From Diatrype stigma (lineage: Eukaryota > Ascomycota > Sordariomycetes > Xylariales > Diatrypaceae), in the NCBI GenBank assembly GCA_022225965.2, contig JAKJXP020000051.1:124001-188000 (forward strand): a DNA stretch of 64,000 nt, written 5' to 3'. Shown piece after piece: positions 1-10,428 of the stretch (position 1 is its first letter; every line of letters starts with the position of its first letter). Under the pieces are notes generated by a model. The model was not told the DNA's origin and searched no databases. It saw nothing but the letters and a program-made list of their open reading frames with translations. A program made the translations under genes and the position numbers.

Positions 1-1605
1 ATCGACAGGCTGCATCTCCTTTCTTTTTGCTGCGCGATTTCAGCTTCAGTCCAGGTAGGTAATGGTAATCAATGCCCTCTTTTCTTTCCACGGATTCAGC
101 CTACCTATGCCACAACCACTGACCAGCTCGAGCCGACTCGATATCAATACATAGTATCTCCTTATCTACATATGCCTCTCACTCTTACCTTGATCTCCCG
201 CTTTCTTTCCTTTTATATTTTCTTGTCTATCCTACATGTTTACTCTCTCTCCTCCAGAAGCAATCGTTTGACTGGAGCTACCTAAGAGGCAGGTAGCGTC
301 CCATGTATCTGCACGTACTATGTTGGCCGTCGATCAGCCGCCACGCCGTCGACGAGCAGCGTCTTGCTTGGATCATGTAGTTGGTTTCTGCTTACCTTAG
401 TTAGTTACTGCCTGCCCTAGTAGTTGGCATGTACCTACTTAGTAGCCTACCTACACGCGTAAAATACAAGTGCCTGCCCGTTTTGCGACTAACTATGCCC
501 CATGGAGAAATATAATGAACTTACCTTACCTACTATCATGTGGTTATATGGACCCAGCGATGCTTTTGCATGCATTGGATGCACCTCATCTTCCTTAATG
601 CCAGCACCATACAAGCAAAATGGACACAGTATCCTGCACAGTCACCGGCCAGGTGGGTAGGGATATATAAGACATGGGTAAACAGTTCCTTCTTATATGT
701 GAGTGAGTCTTTCTATGCTTGCGGGTCTTAGACATTTCGTTCATTTTTCACTTTCGCTCATCTACAATGCAATTAGGCCGTCATTCAATCGGTCAATCAT
801 GTCTCCTTCCCCTATCCAACCAACTGTTGCTGTTCGATTCTATTCATAATTCTCGGGATAATCTCTATATGCTACATATAACGGCCACCTTTAAGGTTGT
901 TGCTATGAGACCATTGCCGCCCCTCCTCTACTCCTCTCGGACTGTTCGTTGCGTACCGTGTGTGACCGAATCCTGGAGTGGAATTGAGAAAGCGCTGTAG
1001 TTCGGGGTTGTCGCAAAGAGAGCCAGTCGGACAGATGTCAGCCAGCCAACCGCTTAGCAAATACCTACCTACCTGCCTGTGTATGGCCATAATGTCGGAC
1101 CGCGGACTGCGCAATAGGTAATAAGAACAATAACTGACAAGCACCACTTTGATACCATGCATTTATCTAAATGGTTGAGTCTTGGTAGGCCTAATCTGAA
1201 GACGAGGGAACATGAGCAAGGGGTCAGGCTACACGCGTGCGCCCGTATGCGCCTGCTCGGCGTTATATCATATCTAGACACCGAGACAACGCCCGCAGGA
1301 GTGACTCAAGAACGGAGACCACACACGTACACGCGTTGCCCCTTAACTATCTTATGGTCCATCCATCCAGTCTGGATTGGGAGGCCCCTGGCATTAGAGA
1401 GACAGACGAGCATCAGCAGATAGATGAGGTCGAATCCAGAAGATCGAGTTCATTTCATTGGCGAGGACAGAGTTAGACTCAAACCAACCAATAACCATTC
1501 CTCTCGTGGTTTCTCATGGCATTGCACCCCCTGATGGATTGCCGCGTCCCGCGTCCCGCGTCCTACATCAGAACAACAAGATTGGTAGAGGTCGTTGAAT
1601 GCCGG

Positions 1606-1641
1606 CAATACCTAGTTAGCCGTCAATACCTAGTTAGCCGT
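1606..1641. repeat. 18-bp tandem duplication
   Basis: Two exact adjacent copies of CAATACCTAGTTAGCCGT, 1606-1623 and 1624-1641. It looks like a recent local duplication in non-coding DNA. Confidence 0.9.
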
Positions 1642-2082
1642 CAAGTGACCCTCTTCTTCCCTCGCTAGTTACGAATAACCATAGATCCATCCATATATGT
1701 CTACGAAGGTGCTTGAGGTAGGTACGAAGTAGTCTAGTGGATACCACTTCTCCGGACAAGACCCACGATGGGTCCATCCATGGGACCTTGGAATGGGATC
1801 CATGGGTGGGTATCGGGTTTAAGTGGGGATGCGGGAAACGGGGATCTATCCGGAGCTCCATCGCGCCTGGCGAATTTAATTTTGACATCAGCTGATTGCC
1901 AGCGATCGCAACAGAACGGCGAATCACCGTCGGACTTACCACTACCGTCAGTTACCGTGTAGGTAGGATTGAAGCAACTGGCAACTGCTACGGACTTTCC
2001 TTTCCACCACCTCAAGGTTCCAGGCCCCTTTCTGCTGTTCTACCTGATACTTTGTTTCGCCCAACACTTCAACCAATCAACG

Positions 2083-2094
2083 ATGATGGCCTGA
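2083..2094 (+). promoter_or_regulatory. Minimal upstream ORF in the AAR2 leader
   Basis: ATG ATG GCC TGA lies about 75 bases before the AAR2 start codon. If transcription starts upstream of it, this tiny uORF could lower translation of the main frame. The transcription start is not known, so this is only a candidate. Confidence 0.3.
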
Positions 2095-2167
2095 ACCCGA
2101 ACGCAAAGAACTGGAAGCAACGCACACCAACAACCCTCCGGGTAAGACCATCAACTGTGACGTCGCC

Positions 2168-2513
2168 ATGCCGTCATTATCACCAGAGCCGCCGACGACC
2201 GGCGATGCTGTCTTCCTGGATGGCCTGCCTGCCAAGTTCACCATCGGGTGCGATTACCTGTCGCTCTCGACGAAGGCAAAGCCGTTCCCGGGCTTCCGGG
2301 ACATCCCGCCCGGCCCGCACCTGTTCTGGGTCGCCCCCACCGACTCGACGTCCTCGCGGAGCGGCTTCTGGATTGTTGCCGACGACGACGGGCGCCGAAA
2401 CTCTCGGGTCCACGTCAAACGATGGGACCACTTCAATGAGGTTCTGCTAGATGGTGATGAGGGTGATGATCACGATGGCAATGCCATCCACCCTGCCATA
2501 CCGCATACCAGTG

Positions 2514-2546
<33 letters not shown>

Positions 2547-3817
2547 GACTGAAGGGCCGCCTACAGCAGGTCTTGCCCAGCCTCATTCCTTACTGGTATC
2601 CGACGAAGACCGATGGTGCCTCTACTAATTCTACTGCCACTGCTACTACTAGGGTGGTGCAGGAGCAGGAGCCTGATGGTGATGGTGATGGTGATGGTGA
2701 TGCCGGCGCCGATGTCGATGACCTGCCGCCGGCATTCCAGGACAAAGCTGCCATGTGGTCGAAGCTCACGTCCGCCATCACGCCGTCGCTGCTCGACTCC
2801 ATTACGGGAGCGACGGACCAAGACCGAGCAGGAGATGGAGGACGACAACAACGACGAAATACTTACGACTGGCCGGTAACGTCGACCGACCGCGTGCTCG
2901 GAGAGAGCCGCAGCTCCGAGGAGGCTAAGCTGTACGACAATGATGATAACGGCGGCGGCAGCAGCAATAGCGGTGGTAATGATAGTGGCAATGGCAACGG
3001 CAGTGCCGACTCCTCTGCCTCTTCTCCTCACCACCTCCGGTTCACATTCCGCATGGACGAGCCGCTCTTCGACCCCACAGCCAAGGGCGCCGAGCGCACC
3101 CGGCAGGCGCTGGACCCAACGGCGTGGATCCTCGCCGTTCTCTCCTCCTCTTCCTCTTCCTCCTCAACTCCAACCTCCTCAGCCAACAACACGAATAATA
3201 ACGACGACGACAACAAGCTCCTCGGCGAGCTCCAGTTCGCCTTCCTGACGGGAGCCCACCTGGGCAACCTCTCGTGCCTCGAGCAGTGGTACTTCCTGGT
3301 CGGCAAGCTCGCGCTCCGGGCGCACGGCCTAGCGGCCGCCCGCCCGCGGCTGGCGCGCGATCTGCTCCGCACCTTCCACGCGCAGCTGGCGTACGCCGAC
3401 CGGTTCCTGGGGGTGGAGAATGGTGCAGGCGGAGGCGGAGGCGGAGGTGGCGATGTCCTGGATATGGTCTCGGCCGACGGCAAGGCCGCGCACGCCATGG
3501 AGAAGGCGCTCGTCACGTACAAGGCGCGGCTCGACGAGACGCTGACAACAGCAGCCGCTGATGCTGATGCTGATGCTGATATCGGCGAAGTCGGGCAGGC
3601 GTTCGCGGCGCTCGAGGCCTGGCTGCGGCGGCGCCGCGGCTGGGACCTGCGGGCGGACTCGTACCTCCGGTCCGGGGACGTCATGCTCGAGGACGGCGAG
3701 GTGGTGCAGGCGGAGCGCGAGGACTTCGAGGACGAGGACGAGCGCGGCGAGTTCGCCCCCGTCGTCGTGGGGCTCGATGGCGAGGGGCGCCAGGCGGATC
3801 GGGTGTCGTGGGATTGA
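2168..3817 (+). CDS. AAR2: AAR2-family U5 snRNP assembly / splicing factor
   Basis: Single-exon 549-residue protein. AAR2 proteins bind Prp8 in the cytoplasm as a U5 snRNP assembly chaperone before Brr2 replaces them in the nucleus. The N-terminus (about 10-85) matches the AAR2 beta-domain pattern: FTIGCDYLSL, then a FRDIPPGPHLFW segment and GFWIVAD. The C-terminal helical domain is recognised by GELQFAFLTGAHLGNLSCLE near 352-371, equivalent to the family's GELQFAF signature followed by an aromatic helix. Between the two lie low-complexity insertions: ten Gln (about 117-126), a Gly-Asp repeat, Asn/Gly/Ser runs and a Ser run, making it longer than my recollection of typical family members (about 350-400). 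The start is the first in-frame ATG before the conserved domain. The C-terminus is acidic. The gene converges with RPS16. Family assignment is good; the exact role in this species is inferred. Confidence 0.85.
2516..2545 (+). repeat. (CAG)10 polyglutamine microsatellite in AAR2
   Basis: Ten uninterrupted CAG codons encode ten Gln. A (GATGGT)4 tract at about 2675-2701 and a GCTGAT repeat near 3557-3580 add further repeat-coded segments in the same gene. Pure codon repeats suggest length instability between strains. Confidence 0.9.
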
Positions 3818-6468
3818 GGTTGAGGATTGGACGGTCTGGATAAATGATCATATGAAAAGGGAGGAAAGAGAAAAGGGGCAAAGGGAGAGGGGGATAAGAG
3901 GGGGCGAACGAGCATGATAGGAAATCAGGCCTGTTCCTCTCCCCTATCTCTGCCTTCTCCTCTCGCCCATCATTGGGATATATCTGACGGCACATTACCG
4001 TGGGGCTAATCTACAGCATTCGAACTAAGTGTGAAAAGGGAAGTTTGTAATGAAAACGTCCTGTCCTGGTTGTATCTAGGCATCTACCTACCCCCAGACA
4101 GCAGCTGCCGTGTTGAGATGAGGGTGTTCAGAAGTACTGCTGCGAACCCCTAGATGAGCAGCGGCTACACATGTGTGTAATTAACCATATTAGCACCAGG
4201 TCTGTACTGGAGCTGTAAAGTATTTCATCTTGCCTATATTGATTGCAGGCGTCGAATGCTGAATCGTTGGGCTATTACGAACGGTCTCTACGCATATTGC
4301 ATCTCATCGACTGGTTGTATGAATAGCCACGTTATCTCTCATATGCACCCTGTGGCCAGGCCTGTACAGCCAGTGCCGTGCGAATTCTATTTCAAACCAA
4401 AGTGTGTGCTGGTTGTACGAGTGCATGTCTATTCTTGATTTTCTCCCTTAACTAGCATACATATATCGTATCTAATGGCATGTCTACCGTAGGCCAAGCG
4501 TAGCTAAATCCCGTCTACTTGCTTGGGTGACTGAATAGGTTCGCCGTATACCTCGCAACCAAGCGTATGCTTTTTGTGTATTTCGATCTCAAAGTCACAA
4601 AACCACGGGAAATGGGCAAGGGAAGCTACCATCCATCCGCTCAATGATTTATTTACATCCTGGTACCTCACCTCATATTCCACACCGACTCTTATTTAAT
4701 CCAGACCGAGGGAACTTCCATATTCGGGCTGTTGGACCCTGCTAACACGAGGAAAGAAACCGCCATTGATACGTGTAACTTGGGCTGCCTGGGAACTTCA
4801 GAATGTAGGTTGAATTTGACGATGAGAAATCGATCAATACCTACCACACGTCATGCTACCACCCAGCCAATCGAACCTATTCCACCCACTCTGGCCTGGG
4901 CCAACTTTGAAGGGAGCAGGGGGCTTGATTGTGATGACAGGGTGTCGTCTATTCTACCCTGGGGAGAAGTCCATGCAAGATAGGGGAGGAAGAGCGTATA
5001 TCCATCCGTGCGGTTGTCCCCCGACTCCGAGGTTACTACTTGCACACACAACATCGAGATCATGGCTAACTACCTATGTACCTCCTATTATCCGTCTGTC
5101 TATATCCAGGGTTATGATCACATCAGGATGACGTAAGGCAGAGTGCTTGGTTGCTTCCTCCTTTCCAGTCTCTTTACGGTACTTACTCCTCTCGGCTAAC
5201 TTTGGAACTGGGTATATCACATAAAATCTCATCGTAGTACACCATGTACGGGTTGATTGGCTGTGTGGCATCCACCTTCCCTCTACGTGTGTTTCACAGA
5301 CAGGGTCCTTCTGTAAAGTGGTAGCAGATAGGTTCACTCGAGTATGTTGCTTAAATGGCGTTGAGCGATACCAGCTGACACACAATCTTCGTCAGGAGGT
5401 ATGCTGCACAGGCCCGCAGGGTGGCGGCTATAGCAGCATGAACATAGTAATCATATATGATCAGTAAGGTTATGATGCATAGTAAGAAACAGGAATTTGC
5501 AAGTCAAGTACTGCCATCACGTCGTATTACGACACATGCTTCGGGGTTGCTCGACTTAAATATATCAAGGCAGTAACGATACTTTTATACAACGACCTGG
5601 CTGCCATGCCGATAACCAATAGGATTGCCAACCTCAGTCAGTGGCCCACGAGTCCAGGACTAGAATGGCACAATATCTTGACAGCCTAAAATGTGGTTTG
5701 TACCCACTGCGTGTAGCACCTTCATCCTGATAGCTTATGATTCCTGTTGGAAAGACAAGTATAATCTTGCCCGACGAAATGTCTTGTGATCTAGCACTTT
5801 AGTAGGCGGCGTTACCAATCGTCCAACATCGAAAACAACAAGGCAAGTATGCCATTGCCTAGGTAGGTAACCATTCCCTAGCAGTGTTCGAACTCAACGG
5901 ACTTTCCGTGGCATATAGCAGAGTAGCCGGATGTGAGCAGCGGTCTGACTCGTAGGGAAGAAGATAGCAGCAGTTGGAGGGAGATAGCTTTGATTCTGTC
6001 AAGAGCCATATGATAACCAACCGTGCTTCGAGAGCCCTAAGTAAAGCTTTGTGAGCTCAAGTGATAGTAACACGGCATGCGACGCACAACGACATGGCAT
6101 CGCAAGTTCACCGAGGACCGATCCAAGTGCAAGTAGTTTGTTCTCAAGAGGTTCGTAGTTTCATTAGCCTATCCCTCTACAGCCTGACAGAACCGAACGT
6201 CCTGATATGTGTAAATGCATTGATGCTAGAAGGCACCCAGACAGCCCTCGCAAAGGATCCTTTTTGACTCCAGAGGTCCGACCACCAATTGCCATTCATC
6301 ACACGCGCGCGGGGGGAGCCAACCAAAAACGACAAGGACGATCCGACCCGTACCATACAGCAGTCGTGTAATCGCCTTCTCGGGATTCGGTACGCGCCGC
6401 AGCTTTCTCTTCCCCTGTTCCTGCTCCTCCCCCTCTCCTCGATAAGACTTAGAATAGAACGAACCGCT
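3818..6468. other. Intergenic region between convergent AAR2 and RPS16
   Basis: About 2.65 kb with no supportable gene. The first stretch is presumably AAR2 3' UTR (purine-rich, 3840-3915) and the right end RPS16 3' UTR. Open frames are all under about 110 codons, without recognisable domains or consistent splice sites. One near-copy of the TACCTAGGTA word (GCCTAGGTAG) lies around 5860. Confidence 0.55.
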
Positions 6469-7183
6469 TTAACGGTAAGACTTCTGGAATCTCGCGCGGG
6501 CACCCCGACCACCGAACTTCTTGGGCTCGCTTCGGCGGTTATCGGCGACCAGCAGGGTGCGGTCGTATTGTACGAGGGCCTGCTTGAGCAGGTTCTTGCT
6601 GTCTGTATTTCGAGATCCGTTAGCCCCGGCCAGCCCAGTTTCCGCTCTCTTCTCTCTCTCCTCTTTCATGTTGTGACATATTGTGAAGACCTTTCAACGG
6701 CCCCCACTCCCACCCCATTCGGATATATAAGTGACTTACGCTCATCAACGTATTTCTGGTAGTAGGCGATCAGGCCCTTGGCGATCGCTTGTCGGACGGC
6801 GTAGACCTGCGAAGTGTGACCACCGCCGGTGACGCGAACCCGGATGTCGACCTGGGAGAACTTGTCGAGGCCAACGATGAGGAGCGGCTCGTAGACCTGT
6901 GGACGGGTGGGTATTCAGTTAGCCTTTTCTTTCTTTCTTTCTTTTTTCTTCACTCCATTCCTTCCGCGCCGTGGGATTCCATGATTTCCGGTGCTGTGTG
7001 TGCTGTGCGTGCTGTGCGTGCTGTGCGTGCTGTGCTCGTACGAACCTTGAATCGCAGGATCTCGGGCTGGACGAGAGACAGAGGCTTGCCGTTGACCTTG
7101 ATCAGGCCGGAGCCAGCCTTGCAGTGGGCGACGGCCGTAGCCGTCTTCTTCTTGCCGAAGGTTTGGACGCTTTGGGACGACAT
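6469..7183 (-). CDS. RPS16: 40S ribosomal protein S16 (uS9)
   Basis: Three exons read 7183-7046, 6896-6740 and 6602-6469, giving 142 residues (yeast Rps16 has 143). uS9 sits in the 40S head; its C-terminal tail reaches the P-site tRNA. Exon 1 begins [20 protein letters not shown] and ends RFK. Exon 2 continues [20 protein letters not shown] and includes the [19 protein letters not shown] signature. Exon 3 carries [12 protein letters not shown] and ends [14 protein letters not shown], the invariant basic tail. Introns are 149 nt (donor GTTCGT, acceptor CACAG) and 137 nt (donor GTAAGT, acceptor TACAG); the reading phase closes exactly. It is transcribed divergently from SNF8 across an 839-bp shared upstream region. 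Intron 1 holds a 9-bp tandem repeat. Identification is essentially certain from the protein sequence. Confidence 0.97.
6991..7035. repeat. 9-bp minisatellite in RPS16 intron 1
   Basis: Five copies of GTGCTGTGC (first copy ends in T) run from 6991 to 7035, ending 10 bases from the donor site on the transcribed strand. The array makes up nearly a third of the 149-nt intron. Confidence 0.9.
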
Positions 7184-7281
7184 GGTTGCTGTCGGTATCG
7201 GAGTGTGTTGGGGGATGGTGGTGGTGATGATATTCGCACCCAAGACGTCCTTGTTGTTGCTGCTGCTCGCGATTGAATGTT

Positions 7282-7309
7282 CGGAAAGAGTCCACCGGAA
7301 AGAGTCCAC
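7282..7309. repeat. 14-bp direct tandem repeat in RPS16 leader/promoter
   Basis: CGGAAAGAGTCCAC occurs twice head to tail, 7282-7295 and 7296-7309, about 100-127 bases upstream of the RPS16 start codon. It could be in the 5' UTR or the core promoter. Confidence 0.9.
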
Positions 7310-7457
7310 AGCGAAACAACCTGGCACACAAGTTTTTACCGAGGGGTGCGAAAAAGGTTGTGGCCTTCAAAATCCGCTAGAAGCACTGGAATCTCATTGG
7401 CCAGAAGGGCTGGAAGGGCCCCGGGGCGTTTTCAGAGTGGGGCTGGATAGGGACCTG

Positions 7458-7485
7458 GATAAGAACCGATAAGAAGGCCGATAAG
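7458..7485 (+). promoter_or_regulatory. Cluster of three GATAAG words
   Basis: GATAAG at 7458-7463, 7468-7473 and 7480-7485, all in the same orientation, with starts 10 and 12 bases apart (about one helical turn). GATAAG is the classical recognition core of fungal GATA factors. Binding here is inference only. Confidence 0.4.
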
Positions 7486-7615
7486 GGGGCCGGTAAGAAG
7501 GCCGAAGAAATGCCGCCCAAAGAACCCCCGGCAGTCCCACCTTTTAAACGTCACCTGAAGCCTTCCAAGGCTAAGGTAGCGTCAGAGCATCGGCTTCAAT
7601 AACTGATAGGCAGGA

Positions 7616-7645
7616 GGTGATAGGCGGTGATAGGCGGTGATAGGT
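7616..7645. repeat. 10-bp tandem triplicate
   Basis: GGTGATAGGC repeated three times (last copy ends in T) in the shared RPS16/SNF8 upstream region. Confidence 0.9.
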
Positions 7646-8022
7646 GCGTCAGTCAGGCAGGTGCATCTAGTCCGGGTCTACCTCCGCTATCATCAAAGTG
7701 ATTTCAACCTTCTTGTCTTGTAGTAAATAAACCATCTTCAATATTTTAGATACGAAGTACCTTAGCATAGCTCTTTCATTCTCATAGAATCCCGACTACA
7801 TACAACTCTACCAGAATTCGTCTTTCCCGGATTTCCTACCGTGAAGGCACGTGAGCTGTCAGGTTTCCAAGGCCGAGTTACTACAAGTACCTACCTAACC
7901 ACCCACTTCTGGAGGTAGGCATTCAGGTTGATACCGAGAAAGAGCATTCAGAACTCAATATATACAAAGTAGATTGGCAACAAAGAGGAAGGCTTGCGTA
8001 GACAGCCAAGCCACGCCAAGCT

Positions 8023-8922
8023 ATGTCCCGCAAGGGCGTCGGCCTCGCGGCCTTCGACCGCTCCCGCCTGACATCGGCGCAGTTCGCCTCGCACGGCAGC
8101 TCGCTGCGGAGCACCAACGCGCAGGCCCTCGAGACTCAACTAGCCGTGTTCCGGTCACTGCTGCAGAGCTTCGCGCAGACGCACGCCCGCGACATCCGGT
8201 CCAACCCCTCCTTCCGCGCCCAGTTCGCGCGCATGTGTGCTGCCATCGGCGTCGACCCCCTCGCCTCGTCCTCGGGTGCAAATGGAGAGGGAGGCGGAGG
8301 CGGGGGAGTAGGCAGCATCTGGGCCCAGCTCCTCGGCCGCAGCGTCAACGATTTCTACTTCGAGCTCGCCGTCCGCGCCGTCGAGGTCTGCGGCGCCACC
8401 CGTGCCGAGAACGGCGGTCTGATCGGCGTCCGGGAGCTGAGGGAGCGCGTTATGCGCGGCCGCTTGGAGGGCGCGCCCGAGATCACCGAGTATGTTCCTC
8501 TCTCCTTCTGATGCTGATACTGGATCATCGTTACTTACGAAAAACACCAAAGGGACGACGTGCTGCGCGCCGTGGCGACGCTGAAGCCGCTGGGGTCGAG
8601 CTACTCGGTGATCCGCGTGGGCAACCGGCCGTACGTGCGGTCGGTGCCGAAGGAGCTCAACACGGACCAGAGCGCCGTACTCGAGGCCGCACAGATCCTG
8701 GGCTACGTGAGCGTATCCATGCTGATGATCAACCTGCGCTGGGCCCGCGCCCGCGCCCAGACTGCCCTCGAGGACCTGCTCGCCGCCGGAATGCTCTGGG
8801 TCGACAAGCAGGCCCGCCCCGAGTGGGAGTACTGGTCCCCCGGCTTCTTCATGATGAATGACGCCGCTGCTGCTATGGAAGCGGCGGCGGCGGCGGCTGC
8901 TGCCCCTGCGACTGGGGGTTGA
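8023..8922 (+). CDS. SNF8: ESCRT-II subunit SNF8/VPS22 (EAP30 family)
   Basis: Two exons, 8023-8489 and 8553-8922, separated by a 63-nt intron (donor GTATGT, acceptor CAAAG), give 278 residues. SNF8 forms ESCRT-II with VPS25 and VPS36 and sorts ubiquitinated membrane proteins into multivesicular bodies at the endosome. Exon 1 shows the family start MSRKGVGLAAFD, the FRAQFARMCAAIGVDPLAS helix (about 64-82) and the FYFELAVRAVEVCGATRAEN segment with NGGLI (about 110-135). The splice joins ITE to DDVLRAV, matching the family's EDDILRAI pattern. Exon 2 carries the two winged-helix elements, including LGYVSVSMLMINLRWARARA and EYWSPGFF near the end. A Gly-rich loop (about 86-99) and an Ala-rich tail are local low-complexity additions. 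GC content is very high. Length is normal for the family. Confidence 0.95.
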
Positions 8923-10428
8923 AAAGGGAAATGGTCGAATTCAAAGAATCCCTTTATGAGGGTAGGGCGGTTGGTTGGCCCAGACCCAAGGACTGAATAT
9001 TTTAGAAAAATATCCATCTGCTTCGTTCGGCTCAAGGGACCCGCGCGGAACACTCGACTAATGCGTAATTAACGATGCGCCACCATACACGCATGCTCGC
9101 ACGCACGCCTGGCGCGCCTGTGTATTACCTTCGAAGATTGCGAAGGACTTTTCAGCGGTCAAGACTCCACAGACAGACAGAAGCACTTCTTGACCTAAAG
9201 AGTAGGGTACAAGCTGCTGGAAGCCAATGACAGTGGGGGTTGACTGATTTTGCTGAAGTTCGACGAGCGCCGAGCGGACCTGGGATGGGCCGGGTCAGGC
9301 CAGGCTAGGATAGGTCAGGATAGGAGGGAGGGAAGCAGAGTCTCCACCACTTAGGACGCTCAACACGTAATCATCTCAGCCTAAGTCTCGGGGGGCTGCC
9401 TGGGGCTATAGGATGCACCATAACATATAGCAACACCGCTGCTGTTTGCATGGTATACAGCCTTTCATCAGCATCGCCGTTATGTTGTTGTTTTCCGGGC
9501 AGGTTGTGGAATAATTTCAGTGGAATAAAGCACACAAAGCAACACGGAAAGGGGGGGATGGACTGACTGACTGCCATCTCCCAAGAGTAATTCGCACTAC
9601 ATGATTATCTCCAGATGGGATGAAGACCCTGAGCATGGCCTCCGAGGGCTAAGAATGCCGGCCCCTTGGCGCGGGATAGTATGACCTAGGACTTTCTGTA
9701 CCCCCTCAGTGCCCTCACACAGTCACCGTTGGAAAGGAAAGGCATGGTGCGGGCGGCTTTTATCACAGTTTCGAGGACTTTTCGATATGGCACTGATTCT
9801 TGAAGAACCTGTCCTAACCTTACTATGGCCATCGTATCGTGTAATTAAGTAATTTTTTCCGTCTTTGTCGAGGTCTACCTTTGAGGACTTAGACACCGGC
9901 GTCGTCTTGCTGAGAGTCGGTTACCTGCATATATTTTAGGACATCGTTGCTTAGTGACCTACCCATATATCTATCCCCTTACTGCTGTTAGTGCGGCTTT
10001 CAAGACTGTGATTCTCCTCCTCCCTATAATATTAAGTATTACGAACGAAACAGGAGAAAGATCGGGGTCTTGATGAGAAGTGCGTGTCCGTTGTGGAGTT
10101 CGTAGAGCTACCCCTACCGCCCTGCCCCCTTCTGCCCCTATCTTGAACCGAATTGTAGGACCTCAGATGCTGCTTGTCCCCATAATTTCTTAATCCTGAC
10201 AGCGGATGTCGTACTACATACTTGTATGTCAGTACATACACGTACATACTAATTTCAGGGGTTGCCTATGTACTCGGTCTGTAGTTAGTCGTAAACCCAA
10301 TTTTTTTCACCCTGAGTATCTCAACCTTGGATATTGAGCGATCCATTCCAGACATCGACGAAGCAGGTGTTTATAGTTATACAATCGCGAACCACCCCCG
10401 TACTACAGCAACAGAAATTATCAATAGG
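8923..10428. other. Intergenic region between SNF8 and the methyltransferase
   Basis: About 1.5 kb. The left part should be SNF8 3' UTR, the right part promoter and leader of the next gene. The reading frame of that gene is open from 10285 but has no ATG before 10429. No other gene, RNA or repeat array could be supported. Confidence 0.55.

Larger units (their letters stand above)
1..2167. other. Left-edge non-coding region and AAR2 5' leader
   Basis: No convincing gene is visible. The stretch has pyrimidine-rich tracts (about 160-260), a GCGTCCC triplication near 1544-1560, an 18-bp tandem duplication at 1606-1641, and one TACGAAGTA word at 1723-1731. The last few hundred bases are presumably promoter and leader of the AAR2-type gene starting at 2168. 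Short open frames here lack domains and do not look coding. Confidence 0.6.
7184..8022. promoter_or_regulatory. Divergent promoter between RPS16 and SNF8
   Basis: This 839-bp interval separates two start codons pointing away from each other, so it should contain both promoters. On the RPS16 side it holds a 14-bp tandem duplication (7282-7309), three close GATAAG words (7458-7485) and a 10-bp triplicate (7616-7645). On the SNF8 side it has a TACGAAGTA word (7751-7759). I see no clear TATA box. Which element serves which gene cannot be told from sequence. Confidence 0.7.

Noticed and set aside
3028..3915. 295-codon open frame on the minus strand over AAR2
   Set aside because: Arg/Ser/Pro-rich shadow of the GC-rich AAR2 frame; no domain.
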